Part shown: piece by piece, positions 1-9,689 of the stretch | Layout: each line of letters opens with the position of its first letter | How positions within the stretch are numbered: position 1 is the first letter of the stretch | Origin: Porticoccus sp950063125 | GTDB taxonomy: Bacteria; Pseudomonadota; Gammaproteobacteria; Pseudomonadales; Porticoccaceae | DNA: 64,000 bases | Assembly: GCF_963973895.1 (NCBI RefSeq) | Contig: NZ_CAXBBF010000004.1 | Reading direction: 5' to 3' (one strand) | The notes under the pieces: model-generated | What the model was told of the DNA's origin: nothing | What the model saw: only the letters and a program-made list of their open reading frames with translations | Database searches by the model: none | Translations under genes and position numbers: made by a program

Positions 1-226
<226 letters not shown>

Positions 227-372
227 ATAATAGAAATGATTGCATTACGGACAAGTGTCCCAAGAATCACTCGCTGCTTTAACATTTTTATCGACTTAAT
301 TTGAGTACAAGGCAATAGTTGTCTTCAATTGGCTGGTTTAACCGGTCTGACCGCTTTGTACTCTAAACAGTT
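227..372 (+). other. 23S-5S internal transcribed spacer
   Basis: This is the spacer between 23S and 5S rRNA. An 8-base inverted repeat, GAGTACAA (303-310) and TTGTACTC (356-363), brackets its second half just before 5S. It could form part of the precursor processing stem. No tRNA is seen in the spacer. Confidence 0.7.
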
Positions 373-491
373 TTCCTGACGACAATAGCAAGCGTGAACC
401 ACCTGATCCCTTCCCGAACTCAGAAGTGAAACCGCTTAGCGCCGATGGTAGTGTGGGGTTTCCCCATGTGAGAGTAGGTCATCGTCAGGTT
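373..491 (+). rRNA. rrf: 5S ribosomal RNA
   Basis: Typical 5S features are present: the terminal helix strands CCTGACGA (375-382) and TCGTCAGG (482-489), the segment CCGAACTCAGAAGTGAAACC, and GCCGATGGTAGTGTGGGG near the middle. The length of about 119 nt is normal. It is the last gene of the rRNA operon and is followed at once by an intrinsic terminator. Confidence 0.96.
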
Positions 492-498
492 CTATCCC

Positions 499-533
499 AA
501 GGCCCAATCGTTAACTCGGTTGGGCCTTTTTAT
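499..533 (+). terminator. Rho-independent terminator of the rRNA operon
   Basis: AAGGCCCAA (499-507) pairs perfectly with TTGGGCCTT (520-528). A T-rich run follows the stem. It lies 8 bases past the 5S gene. Confidence 0.9.
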
Positions 534-906
534 TTTTAAGTTAGTTGGTTGGGTGGGGTTAAGCATCTTGGGTGGCAATGGACGGTTGATATTTCATTTA
601 TGTCCTTATTCTGAACCAGGTTAATGCAGCTGCTGCTCATCGTCGCCGAAGCGCCAATGGCTGATCTTCTTCAGGGTGTTCAGGGATGGACTGGATGCAA
701 CTAACTGGTGGAGTTGGTCTAGACTAATTCTGATTTTATTTACCGGTTTGGAAAAGTTATATTGTGCTGCTATTGCACATATTAAATTAACAATATATTT
801 TCATTTAAGACGCTTTATATGCTCTAAAATATGCGTCAATATAATTAAAATTCTTTAAGTCTGCAGTGCAGTCATTGTTATTCTGTTTGATTATGGGAGT
901 GGGACG
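534..906. other. Non-coding gap between rRNA operon and c-di-GMP gene
   Basis: About 370 bases without a convincing gene. The part after ~700 is AT-rich and probably holds the promoter of the downstream gene, but I cannot pick a clear one. A plus-strand frame at 676-858 (60 codons) has unlikely composition and no ribosome site. On the minus strand an open frame without an ATG ends at 622 with residues ISHWRFGDDEQQLH. It may be a relic of a gene 3' end, but I cannot name it. GGGAG at 895-899 serves the gene starting at 907. Confidence 0.5.
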
Positions 907-3462
907 GTGGAGAGCTTTTATGAGAACCACAGACCTGAACATGCAGAATCGATACTATCTTTTTTGACAGTTCTTCATGATCCAATAATAGCCATTAAAG
1001 AGAATGGTGAAATCGTACAGGCCAATAAAATGGCTGAAGAACTATTCGGTTATGAGCGAAACGAATTTCTTCAAATGTCCATTGAAGAGCTATTACCTTC
1101 AAGTTTGAGACACAGGCACAGTCAATTCAGGCAAGTATTTATACAACAACCTCGCACAGGCCCAATGGGTAAAGACCGCAGGCAGTATCCCGTAATCAAT
1201 CGGGCGGGTGAGCAACTTTATGTCGAAGTGTTCCTGACCCCAATAACGGGCAAAGAAGGCAAATATATAATTGCGACTATCCGTGACGTTACTATAGAGG
1301 CCACAAGTCGTAAAAACCTGATAAATGTTATCAAGGAAAGTTTCTCTAAAACCCCCCATGATTTTTTCGATTCGCTGGCGCTTTTTCTCGCCAGAGAATT
1401 AAAGGCAAAGTTCGTCACGATTGGAAAACTGACAGCGACGAAAGATGCTATCCAGACCATTAGCTTTTTTTTCGATGGTCAATCAAAGGATAACATTTGC
1501 TATCCAATAGCTGGTACGCCCTGCAATAGCACGATTGAAGACGATGGTTGCCTGATTCTTGATCAGCTGCATCAGGCGTACCCAGAAGACGTGTTCCTCT
1601 CTCAAATGGATGCGTGCGCCTATATTGGTATTCTAATGCGGGCATCATCAGGTGAGGTCATTGGCGTGATCAACGCACGTTACGATACTCCGATAGATCT
1701 TCACCAGGGCGAAGTGGGTCAGCATCTCCTCAGGATTGTTGCTCTTCGAGCCGCACCGGAAATGGAAAGAATCAGTAATCAGGAAACCTTGAGCAAGCTG
1801 TCTGCAGTAGTCGAGTTGAGTCCAAACGCGGTTGTCATAACAGACAACGAAACCAGAATCGAATACGTAAATCCGCGATATTGCGAAATGAGTGGTTATT
1901 TTCAGGAAGAGCTTATTGGTAAAAAAATGAATATCAACAGCTCGGGCAATACACCTAAAAAAACCTATAACTCGCTTTGGAGTAAAATTGGGGCCGGTGA
2001 TGAGTGGCAGGGTGAATTGGAAAATGTAAGGAAGGACGGCAGTACTTACTGGGCAAGAAGTCGGATATTCCCAATTAAAGACCAAGACGGTTACATTATT
2101 AATTATGTGGGTATACAGGAAGATATTTCAAAAGCAAAGGCTCTTACCGAACAGTTAAAATATGAAGCGGCACATGACCACTTAACAGGCCTCACGAACC
2201 GCAAGGCATTTGAATTAAAACTTGATCAGGCAGTATACGCAGCAAAACAAAATGGATCCGTTCACTCGTTATGTTTTATAGACCTTGATCATTTCAAGGT
2301 CTTGAACGACACCAGTGGGCATTTGGCAGGAGACCTTTTGCTCAAGGGTATAGGAAAAGTTTTAAAGGAGGGAATCCGTGCCAACGACGTTGCAGCTCGC
2401 CTGGGTGGAGATGAATTCGGTCTTATTCTATTTGACTGCGATTCCAGGCATGCACACAAAATAGTGTCCAATATATTAAATAGCATACAGACGTTGGAGT
2501 TTGTCTGGGATGACAAGTCCTATGTTGTTGGTGCCAGTATCGGTATTGTGGAAGTATCCGGACATGAACATGATTCTGCGGAGTTGCTTAAACAGGTTGA
2601 TGTGGCATGTTATAGCGCAAAAGAGCAGGGGAAAAACAGAATCCATTTTTATCATGAAGGCTCGCAAGGTGTGTCTCGGCACAGAAATGAAGTTGACTGG
2701 GTACCGAAGATTAACGCCGCATTGACTGATGATCTATTCAGGATTTATCTGCAGCCTATTGTCCCGTTAAAGCGGTATTCGGGAAAAAGAAAAAGAGAGG
2801 CCTGTGATTTTGAGGTATTGATTCGGCTCTTTGATACCGTAACGGGGGACATAATTTCACCCGCCCGTTTCCTGCCCTCTGTGGAGCGCTTCAATCAATC
2901 TGCAAGACTGGATCGCTATGTGATCAACAAGGTCTTCGACTGGATTAAATATAACCCAGAACGAATGCAGCAGATCGGTGGACTTAGTATCAATCTGTCA
3001 GGTGCGTCTATTGCTGATCGACCGCTGCTCGATTTCATTATTGCAGAACTTGAGACCGGATCTATCGCCCCTGGAAAAATCAAGTTTGAGATTACTGAAA
3101 CCGCTACCATTAGGAATATTACCGAAGCCTGCTATTTCATGAAGTCCATAAGGGCAACAGGTGCACAAGTTGTGTTGGATGATTTCGGCAGTGGTTTTTC
3201 ATCGTTTCCTTACCTGAAATCCTTGCCCATCGATATGTTGAAAATAGATGGCTCCATGGTCAAAGATATAGCGAAGGATAACGCCAGTTACACGATGGTC
3301 AAGATGATTAATGATCTGGCGCATGCCTTGGGGTTCCAGACGGTGGCGGAGTACGTTGAAAGCAAAGCTATTCTGGATGTTCTGATAGAGATTGGTGTCG
3401 ACTATGCTCAGGGCTATGAAATTGCCCGCCCCGCGCCTTTGGAAGAGGTTTTGCGCGAATAA
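907..3462 (+). CDS. PAS-GAF-PAS-GGDEF-EAL cyclic-di-GMP turnover protein
   Basis: An 851-residue signalling protein with no membrane segment, so likely cytoplasmic. Domains in order: PAS (~15-130), a GAF-like region (~140-285), a second PAS with PAC (~298-410), GGDEF (~420-585) and EAL (~605-845). The cyclase site GGDEF is intact at 500-504. An inhibitory I-site RxxD (RAND, 491-494) stands five residues before it. The phosphodiesterase signature reads EVLIR (636-640) instead of EALLR. The usual metal and catalytic residues remain: N696, E728, D758-D759, K779, E815 and Q835. Both activities are therefore possible, and which one dominates cannot be read from sequence. The start is GTG with GGGAG 7 bases upstream. 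It stands alone between the rRNA operon and the permease gene. Confidence 0.9.
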   Translation: MESFYENHRPEHAESILSFLTVLHDPIIAIKENGEIVQANKMAEELFGYERNEFLQMSIEELLPSSLRHRHSQFRQVFIQQPRTGPMGKDRRQYPVINRAGEQLYVEVFLTPITGKEGKYIIATIRDVTIEATSRKNLINVIKESFSKTPHDFFDSLALFLARELKAKFVTIGKLTATKDAIQTISFFFDGQSKDNICYPIAGTPCNSTIEDDGCLILDQLHQAYPEDVFLSQMDACAYIGILMRASSGEVIGVINARYDTPIDLHQGEVGQHLLRIVALRAAPEMERISNQETLSKLSAVVELSPNAVVITDNETRIEYVNPRYCEMSGYFQEELIGKKMNINSSGNTPKKTYNSLWSKIGAGDEWQGELENVRKDGSTYWARSRIFPIKDQDGYIINYVGIQEDISKAKALTEQLKYEAAHDHLTGLTNRKAFELKLDQAVYAAKQNGSVHSLCFIDLDHFKVLNDTSGHLAGDLLLKGIGKVLKEGIRANDVAARLGGDEFGLILFDCDSRHAHKIVSNILNSIQTLEFVWDDKSYVVGASIGIVEVSGHEHDSAELLKQVDVACYSAKEQGKNRIHFYHEGSQGVSRHRNEVDWVPKINAALTDDLFRIYLQPIVPLKRYSGKRKREACDFEVLIRLFDTVTGDIISPARFLPSVERFNQSARLDRYVINKVFDWIKYNPERMQQIGGLSINLSGASIADRPLLDFIIAELETGSIAPGKIKFEITETATIRNITEACYFMKSIRATGAQVVLDDFGSGFSSFPYLKSLPIDMLKIDGSMVKDIAKDNASYTMVKMINDLAHALGFQTVAEYVESKAILDVLIEIGVDYAQGYEIARPAPLEEVLRE

Positions 3463-3721
3463 TTTTCGAATGATTCGTGGAGTATCGCAGGCTAGGTTTA
3501 AACCATTGGATAGTACATGCACTTCCTGCTGGAACTCAAAGGTAAAATCGCTTTTGCGGTAGGATCTTTTTTGCAGTAAAAAGGATTTCTGTCACGCCCT
3601 TCCCAAGAAAGTCTCCTGAAAATCTGTCGTGTATAACTGCTAGCTTATTCATATTATTGTTTGTCTCTCTCACTTTTTATTTCGGGCATAATGCAGGGCA
3701 GTCTGATATGCAGGAGTTGGC

Positions 3722-4522
3722 GTGGATATTTACCTGTTGTACCTTTGTCTCGGTGCTGCCGCAGGTCTGATTAGTGGTCTGTTTGGTCTGGGGGGTGGCG
3801 TTGTTATTGTCCCTATTCTTATCTTCACGTTCACAGCCCAGGGTATGCCTCAGGCGGTGCTGACACATCTGGCCATAGGTACATCGCTGGCCACCATCGT
3901 GGTGACCTCGGTGAGTTCAATTTTATCCCATCACAAACACGGTGCCGTCCTGTGGGCACTTGCCGGGTGGTTGACACCCGGTATTTGTATTGGTGCTGCA
4001 CTGGGTGCTGTTTTTGCGGTCAGTATTTCTGGCGCAGCACTGCAACTCGCTTTCGGTATATTTCTTTGTCTCGTGGCATTAAAAATGGCATTCGCGCTCA
4101 GTCCTACCGGTGGTGCCAATATGCCAGGTCGAGCAGGGCAGAGTATGGTGGGTGCAGTGGTCGGCTTTGTCGCAAGCCTGTTCGGGATAGGTGGGGGCTC
4201 GCTCACGGTCCCGTATTTAACCTGGGTGCGCGTGCCGATGAAAAATGCAGTGGCCACCTCTGCTGCCTGCGGGTTGCCAATAGCTATTAGTGGGGCGCTG
4301 ACATACTGGTGGCAGGGTGTTGGTGAGCCGGATCTACCGGATGGGGCAATCGGGTTTATTTATCTTCCGGCATTTCTGGGAATTATCATAGCCAGTACGG
4401 TATTAGCGAGAGTCGGCGCGCAGCTCGCACACCGGCTGCCCGGTGAAATTCTTCGCCGCAGTTTTGCATTGTTATTGCTGGTCATTGGTGTGCGGTTTAT
4501 CTGGCGTAATCTCGGAGTTTGA
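3722..4522 (+). CDS. TauE/SafE family permease (sulfite exporter-like)
   Basis: A 266-residue inner-membrane protein of the TauE/SafE (DUF81) family. Members export or import small organosulfur compounds, sulfite or related anions, and the substrate here is unknown. The family's inverted internal duplication is visible: the motif around FGLGGG at ~21-26 recurs as FGIGGG at ~154-159, each next to a hydrophobic helix. About 7-8 membrane segments are expected. The start is GTG at 3722 with AGGAG at 3711-3715. The gene ends 9 bases before birA, so the two are probably cotranscribed, although no functional link is obvious. Confidence 0.88.
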   Translation: MDIYLLYLCLGAAAGLISGLFGLGGGVVIVPILIFTFTAQGMPQAVLTHLAIGTSLATIVVTSVSSILSHHKHGAVLWALAGWLTPGICIGAALGAVFAVSISGAALQLAFGIFLCLVALKMAFALSPTGGANMPGRAGQSMVGAVVGFVASLFGIGGGSLTVPYLTWVRVPMKNAVATSAACGLPIAISGALTYWWQGVGEPDLPDGAIGFIYLPAFLGIIIASTVLARVGAQLAHRLPGEILRRSFALLLLVIGVRFIWRNLGV

Positions 4523-4531
4523 TAGGCGCAG

Positions 4532-5500
4532 ATGAACAGTTTGCTGAAAATACTTTGTGATGGCCGTTTTCACTCGGGCGAGGAGCTTGGCAGGTCGCTG
4601 GGTATTTCAAGGGCGGCGGTCTGGAAGCAAATACAAAAAATCGAGCAAATGGGCCTTGATGTTAAATCCCACAGGGGTTGCGGTTACTGCCTTATGGCAG
4701 AGCTGGAACTATTCGATAAAAATACGCTCATTCACAGTGTTTCGCAGATTTCAGGGTCGCTCATCAAGGAGTTGCGAATTGAGCTGTCTGTGTCATCAAC
4801 CAATGATCTGGTTCGGCATGCAGCTGAGCAGGGTGATGCCACTGGTTTGATCGTTCTTGCCGAGCAGCAAACAGCAGGCCGTGGACGGCGGGGAAGACAG
4901 TGGGTCAGCCCCTTTGGCAGGAATATCTATCTCTCTCTGGGTTGGGCGTTTGACGGTGGAGTGCAGGTACTCGAAGGCCTGAGTCTTGCGGTTGGTGTGG
5001 CCGTAAGGCGTGCGATCGAGTCCTGTGGCGTCGATGGGTTGATGTTCAAGTGGCCGAATGATTTATTCCTGGAAAACAAAAAGGTAGGCGGTATTTTGTT
5101 GGAGGTTCTGGGTGACCCATCCGGCTTCTGCCAAGTGGTTGTCGGCGTTGGTATCAATCTGGGTATGTCCGATAAAAACGGTAAACTTATCGATCAGCCG
5201 TGGACAGACATCCGCTCAGTATCAGGGCAGCCGGTAAGCCGAAATGGGTTGGCTGCCGCCATCATTGAAGAAATGATGGCCTTGCTGGCAAGTTTTCATG
5301 AGGTTGGATTTGAAGCCTATCGTGAGGAGTGGCTGCAATCTGATATCAATGCCGACAAGGAAATCAGCCTGTTGCTGATGAATAAAACGATTCGGGGTAT
5401 TGCCAGAGGCGTGGACGAGAGTGGGGCATTGAAACTGGAGGTTGGTGACGAGATCAAGCTTTTCAGTGGTGGCGAAATCAGTGTCAGGAGCGCAGAATGA
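4532..5500 (+). CDS. birA: Bifunctional biotin-[acetyl-CoA-carboxylase] ligase / biotin operon repressor
   Basis: BirA activates biotin to biotinoyl-AMP and attaches it to the biotin carrier protein of acetyl-CoA carboxylase. In gammaproteobacteria it also represses biotin synthesis genes. Residues 1-60 form a winged helix-turn-helix (GEELGRSLGISRAAVWKQIQ), so this is the regulatory form. The ligase domain holds GRGRRG (116-121) in the adenylate-binding loop, KWPNDLF (~173) and KVGGILLE (~184) with the catalytic lysine. The length of 322 matches E. coli BirA (321). Its last four bases (ATGA) overlap the start of coaX, implying translational coupling. The birA-coaX pair is common in gammaproteobacteria. 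Confidence 0.96.
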   Translation: MNSLLKILCDGRFHSGEELGRSLGISRAAVWKQIQKIEQMGLDVKSHRGCGYCLMAELELFDKNTLIHSVSQISGSLIKELRIELSVSSTNDLVRHAAEQGDATGLIVLAEQQTAGRGRRGRQWVSPFGRNIYLSLGWAFDGGVQVLEGLSLAVGVAVRRAIESCGVDGLMFKWPNDLFLENKKVGGILLEVLGDPSGFCQVVVGVGINLGMSDKNGKLIDQPWTDIRSVSGQPVSRNGLAAAIIEEMMALLASFHEVGFEAYREEWLQSDINADKEISLLLMNKTIRGIARGVDESGALKLEVGDEIKLFSGGEISVRSAE

Positions 5501-6213
5501 TTATCGACATCGACGCCGGAAATAGTCGAATCAAATGGCGAGTCGTCAAGAATGGGACGCCTGATTACAAGCCACCGATCACAGATATCAAAACTCTGCT
5601 GGCGGCAATTGAAACAGAGGGGCCTCCCACTCGAATTCGTCTTTCCAGTGTAGGTGGCAGGGCTATCGCCGAGGAACTTGCGAAGCAGGCAGCCCAGTGG
5701 GGGTGTCAGCTACAGCAGGCCAGAACCACCCGTGAAGTCGCAGGTGTGCACTGCGGTTATCTTGATCCTTCATCCATGGGGGTAGATCGCTGGCTGGCAC
5801 TACTGGCTGTGCGAGATCAGTTTAAAGATGCCTGTGTCGTCGTGGATGCAGGTACGGCTATCACGGTGGATTTGCTCAATGAGCAAGGTTATCACCTCGG
5901 CGGTTACATCGTACCCGGGTTCCCGATGATTTATCAATCACTTAATCGGGGAACCAGTAATATTCGGCTCGAGTCTGTTTCGATTTCGGATTGTTTGCCG
6001 GGGAAAACAACTGGTGAAGCGGTAAGTCATGGCGCATATTTGATGATCAAGACGCTGATCGAGGCATCCAGGGCGACCTTGCAGACAAATACACAGCCCG
6101 TAAGAGTCATCGTTACTGGTGGAGACGGCTCCGCGCTCATCGGTGCTCTGGGTGGAGATTGCATTTATGTTAGAGATTTGGTGTTGGACGGCCTTGAAGT
6201 CATGTTTCCGTAG
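5497..6213 (+). CDS. coaX: Type III pantothenate kinase
   Basis: CoaX phosphorylates pantothenate in the first step of coenzyme A synthesis. The type III enzyme belongs to the ASKHA fold, needs a monovalent cation, and is insensitive to CoA feedback. Visible motifs are DAGNSRIKW (6-14, phosphate-binding), GVDRW (95-99), DAGTAITVD (117-125) and GGYIVPGF (~135-142). The length of 238 is slightly short of the usual 240-260. The ATG overlaps the birA stop as ATGA. A short gap leads to the SPOR-domain gene, so birA-coaX-SPOR probably form one operon. Confidence 0.95.
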   Translation: MIIDIDAGNSRIKWRVVKNGTPDYKPPITDIKTLLAAIETEGPPTRIRLSSVGGRAIAEELAKQAAQWGCQLQQARTTREVAGVHCGYLDPSSMGVDRWLALLAVRDQFKDACVVVDAGTAITVDLLNEQGYHLGGYIVPGFPMIYQSLNRGTSNIRLESVSISDCLPGKTTGEAVSHGAYLMIKTLIEASRATLQTNTQPVRVIVTGGDGSALIGALGGDCIYVRDLVLDGLEVMFP

Positions 6214-6223
6214 GCGTTGACCA

Positions 6224-6970
6224 GTGCGCTGGCTGTTTTTTGTTTTGGTTTTAATCAACCTCGTGGCGGGCTATTGGTTCTACAACGGGGCCGTCTTTCG
6301 TGCAGGTCAACTTGATAGTGTGCAAACCGGATTGGCCTATCAAGAGAATGACAACTATGCCTCGCTCCTGTTGGTGGGGGAGGTGCCTGCTAGGACTGAA
6401 GAGGCATCTGACCAGCAGCCGATTTCGGATAATAACCATGCAAGCACCGCTATAGATGCCTTGTCGCTCGATAATGCCCGAGAACCCAATCTTTGCCTGC
6501 TTATCGGTCCCCTGGTCGATATCAATCCCCAGGAACTCTATCAGCAGCTGTCGCCCTACCGTTATGGCGAAGAGCTTGTTTGGCGAACCACCACAATAAG
6601 CGAGGGTTATTGGTTGATTATCCCGCCTCTCGGCTCTCAAGCGGAAGCGAGCAAGATGCTAAAAGACTTGCGAAGCAAACAGATTGATAGTTTTCTGATT
6701 GCCGAAGGTGACTACAGAAACGGGATAACCCTCGGGGTATTCAGTGATAAAAGTAATATGGAGCACTATCGGCGGGAGCTGGCAGATCAGGGATATCCCG
6801 TGGTGATCGTTCCCCGTGCCAGCACGCGAGAAGAGCTTTGGTTGCAGCTGCGTCGGTACTCGGGTCAGCAGATACCGAAAGAGCTGGCAGGCGTCCTCAA
6901 TCAGCAAGGTAAAAATATTGGACGACAGGTTATCAGTGAGGCTTGTGTTGATCTGCCCCCGGTTGAATAA
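6224..6970 (+). CDS. SPOR-domain-like single-pass membrane protein
   Basis: A 248-residue protein with one N-terminal membrane helix (residues ~3-20, LFFVLVLINLVAGYWFY) and no cleavage site, so it is likely anchored with its body in the periplasm. Residues ~90-210 resemble a SPOR-type fold (GVFSDKSNMEHYRRELADQGYP around 171-192). SPOR domains bind denuded peptidoglycan glycan strands at division sites. The similarity is weak and the function is inferred. The start is GTG at 6224, because an in-frame TGA at 6218 rules out anything further upstream. It follows coaX by 10 bases, a position where many gammaproteobacteria carry a SPOR-family gene. Confidence 0.75.
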   Translation: MRWLFFVLVLINLVAGYWFYNGAVFRAGQLDSVQTGLAYQENDNYASLLLVGEVPARTEEASDQQPISDNNHASTAIDALSLDNAREPNLCLLIGPLVDINPQELYQQLSPYRYGEELVWRTTTISEGYWLIIPPLGSQAEASKMLKDLRSKQIDSFLIAEGDYRNGITLGVFSDKSNMEHYRRELADQGYPVVIVPRASTREELWLQLRRYSGQQIPKELAGVLNQQGKNIGRQVISEACVDLPPVE

Positions 6971-7056
6971 GGCGATTTCAGATCCCCGGCAAGGGGGGCC
7001 GCTCATGTGATGACAGGTTTAAAAGTGGAAAACAGTCATCCAGGTTGCGGCAATGG

Positions 7057-7085
7057 TTGATTATAGTGTCAACTTTCACTAGAAT
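7057..7085 (+). promoter_or_regulatory. Sigma-70 promoter of the tRNA-tufB operon
   Basis: TTGATT (7057-7062), a 17-base spacer and TAGAAT (7080-7085) stand 34 bases before the first tRNA. The bases after the -10 box read CGCGCTCCC. This C/G-rich discriminator is nearly the same as those at the rpsL and rpsJ promoters in this window. Confidence 0.8.
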
Positions 7086-7119
7086 CGCGCTCCCGATTTA
7101 ATAGCGGGGTTTTTATAGA

Positions 7120-7195
7120 GCTGGCGTAGCTCAGTTGGTAGAGCAGCTGACTTGTAATCAGCCGGTCGGGGGTTCGACTCCTCTCGCCAGCTCCA
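7120..7195 (+). tRNA. tRNA-Thr (anticodon TGT)
   Basis: A 76-nt cloverleaf. Acceptor strands GCTGGCG and CGCCAGC pair, the CCA end is encoded, and the anticodon loop CTTGTAA places TGT at 7153-7155. The T-arm is GGGGGTTCGACTCCTC. It is the first gene of the cluster Thr-Tyr-Gly-Thr-tufB, the same order as thrU-tyrU-glyT-thrT-tufB in E. coli. Confidence 0.98.
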
Positions 7196-7262
7196 ATTAG
7201 TTCAGTTTAGGCGATCTGTTTGACAGCCAAACTGATGGCGTGGACAATGTCCAGCCTTTTTC

Positions 7263-7346
7263 GCAGGGGTTCCCGAGCGGCCAAAGGGATCAGACTGTAA
7301 ATCTGACGCGAAAGCTTCGGTGGTTCGAATCCACCCCCCTGCACCA
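7263..7346 (+). tRNA. tRNA-Tyr (anticodon GTA)
   Basis: An 84-nt class II tRNA with a long variable arm. Acceptor GCAGGGG pairs with CCCCTGC, CCA is encoded, and the anticodon GTA is at 7297-7299 in loop CTGTAAA. It lies 67 bases after tRNA-Thr(TGT) and is followed by a 269-base spacer that is unusually long for this cluster. Confidence 0.98.
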
Positions 7347-7559
7347 GATTTTAGAGCAGGCACGATAGATTGGTGTGCCTGATATGCTTTACCCAGGAGC
7401 GAGAACAGCGCTGTGTCTCGGCAAGCAATCACTGTTGAGGAAGTAAGCTCGGGTTGGCATAAGAAGACGGATTAAGAAGACGGATATTATTTATAAAGGG
7501 TTAAATGGTCTATCTTCTCGAGCAAATGTGAATAAGGTAATTACCCCCTGACGGGGTTG

Positions 7560-7593
7560 GTGTCGATTGAGTAGTCAATCGACACTTTATTAT
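7560..7593 (+). terminator. Terminator-like hairpin inside the tRNA cluster
   Basis: GTGTCGATTGA (7560-7570) pairs perfectly with TCAATCGACAC (7575-7585) around the 4-base loop GTAG. The T-rich stretch TTTATTATTT follows. It lies between tRNA-Tyr and tRNA-Gly, so it may attenuate the operon or serve as a processing stem. I see no good new promoter between it and tRNA-Gly. Confidence 0.65.
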
Positions 7594-7615
7594 TTGACGG
7601 AGTGTTGTAAGCGTA

Positions 7616-7689
<74 letters not shown>

Positions 7690-7711
7690 ATGCCTGTCTA
7701 GGTGTGTTTTT

Positions 7712-7787
<76 letters not shown>

Positions 7788-7856
7788 GTTTTTGTCCCCG
7801 GGTATACTCCGTGGTGTTTTTATTTCAGGTGCCAGTTTTAATGAGGAGTGCTCGTC

Positions 7857-9084
<1,228 letters not shown>

Positions 9085-9174
9085 GGCGTTTTTTTGACTG
9101 ACCTCTGTGGTTGATGTGCGTTTTCGCAGTTTCGGCCCCATGGTCAAGTAAGTTTTGTTTTAAGGTGACGCGAC

Positions 9175-9250
9175 AGGCCAGTAGTTCAATTGGTAGAGCA
9201 CCGGTCTCCAAAACCGGCTGTTGGGGGTTCGAGTCCCTCCTGGCCTGCCA
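9175..9250 (+). tRNA. tRNA-Trp (anticodon CCA)
   Basis: A 76-nt cloverleaf with acceptor AGGCCAG/CTGGCCT, discriminator G, encoded CCA, and anticodon CCA at 9208-9210 in loop CTCCAAA. It sits between tufB and secE, as in Pseudomonas, and is probably processed from the tufB-secE-nusG transcript. Confidence 0.98.
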
Positions 9251-9311
9251 ATCTTAAACCTGTGTGCCCTCTGCAAAAAGCGGGCCCGGTCAGTAGGGGT
9301 GCTATCCGAGA

Positions 9312-9680
9312 ATGAGTTCGGCAACGGAAGAAAAGCAGTATCGATTGGATGGCCTCAAGTGGCTGCTTGTCGTGTTGCTGGTCAGCGCCGCTATCTACGG
9401 CAACTATTATTTTGCAACAGAGTCGCTGTTATATCGGGTTATAGCGATACTGGCAGTAGCCTTGGTGGCTGGCTTTGTTGCACTGCAAACCCGTAAAGGT
9501 GACAGTTTTATTACCCTGTTGCGCGGTGCCTACACGGAGGCGCGTCGGGTAATCTGGCCAACACGGCAGGAGCGTAATCAAACAACCCTGATGGTGGTTG
9601 TGGTGGTGCTCGTGATGTCGCTGATTCTCTGGGGTCTCGACACACTATTCGGTTGGCTCGCCACAATGGTCATTGGCTAA
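9312..9680 (+). CDS. secE: Preprotein translocase subunit SecE
   Basis: SecE clamps SecY in the inner-membrane SecYEG channel. The 122-residue protein has three hydrophobic segments (~17-34, ~42-59, ~96-118), as in the long enterobacterial form. The conserved amphipathic stretch before the last helix reads AYTEARRVIWPTRQE (~76-90). It starts at ATG 9312, 61 bases after tRNA-Trp, and nusG follows 9 bases after its stop. This is the usual secE-nusG pair. Confidence 0.96.
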   Translation: MSSATEEKQYRLDGLKWLLVVLLVSAAIYGNYYFATESLLYRVIAILAVALVAGFVALQTRKGDSFITLLRGAYTEARRVIWPTRQERNQTTLMVVVVVLVMSLILWGLDTLFGWLATMVIG

Positions 9681-9689
9681 GAGGTTCAG

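Noticed and set aside
676..858. Plus-strand 60-codon frame after the rRNA operon
   Set aside because: It has no ribosome site, odd composition and no homology that I recognise.
6990..7015. CCCCGG...GGGG stem after the SPOR gene as a terminator
   Set aside because: The stem is short and no T-run follows, so I did not list it.
7202..7432. Minus-strand open frame of 76 codons
   Set aside because: It is the antisense of tRNA-Tyr (GGWIRTTEAFASDLQSDPF). This type of false protein is often annotated opposite tRNAs.
9094..9166. Promoter for tRNA-Trp-secE-nusG
   Set aside because: TTGACT at 9094 has no acceptable -10 at 16-18 bases, and later TTGATG also lacks one. Read-through from tufB seems more likely.
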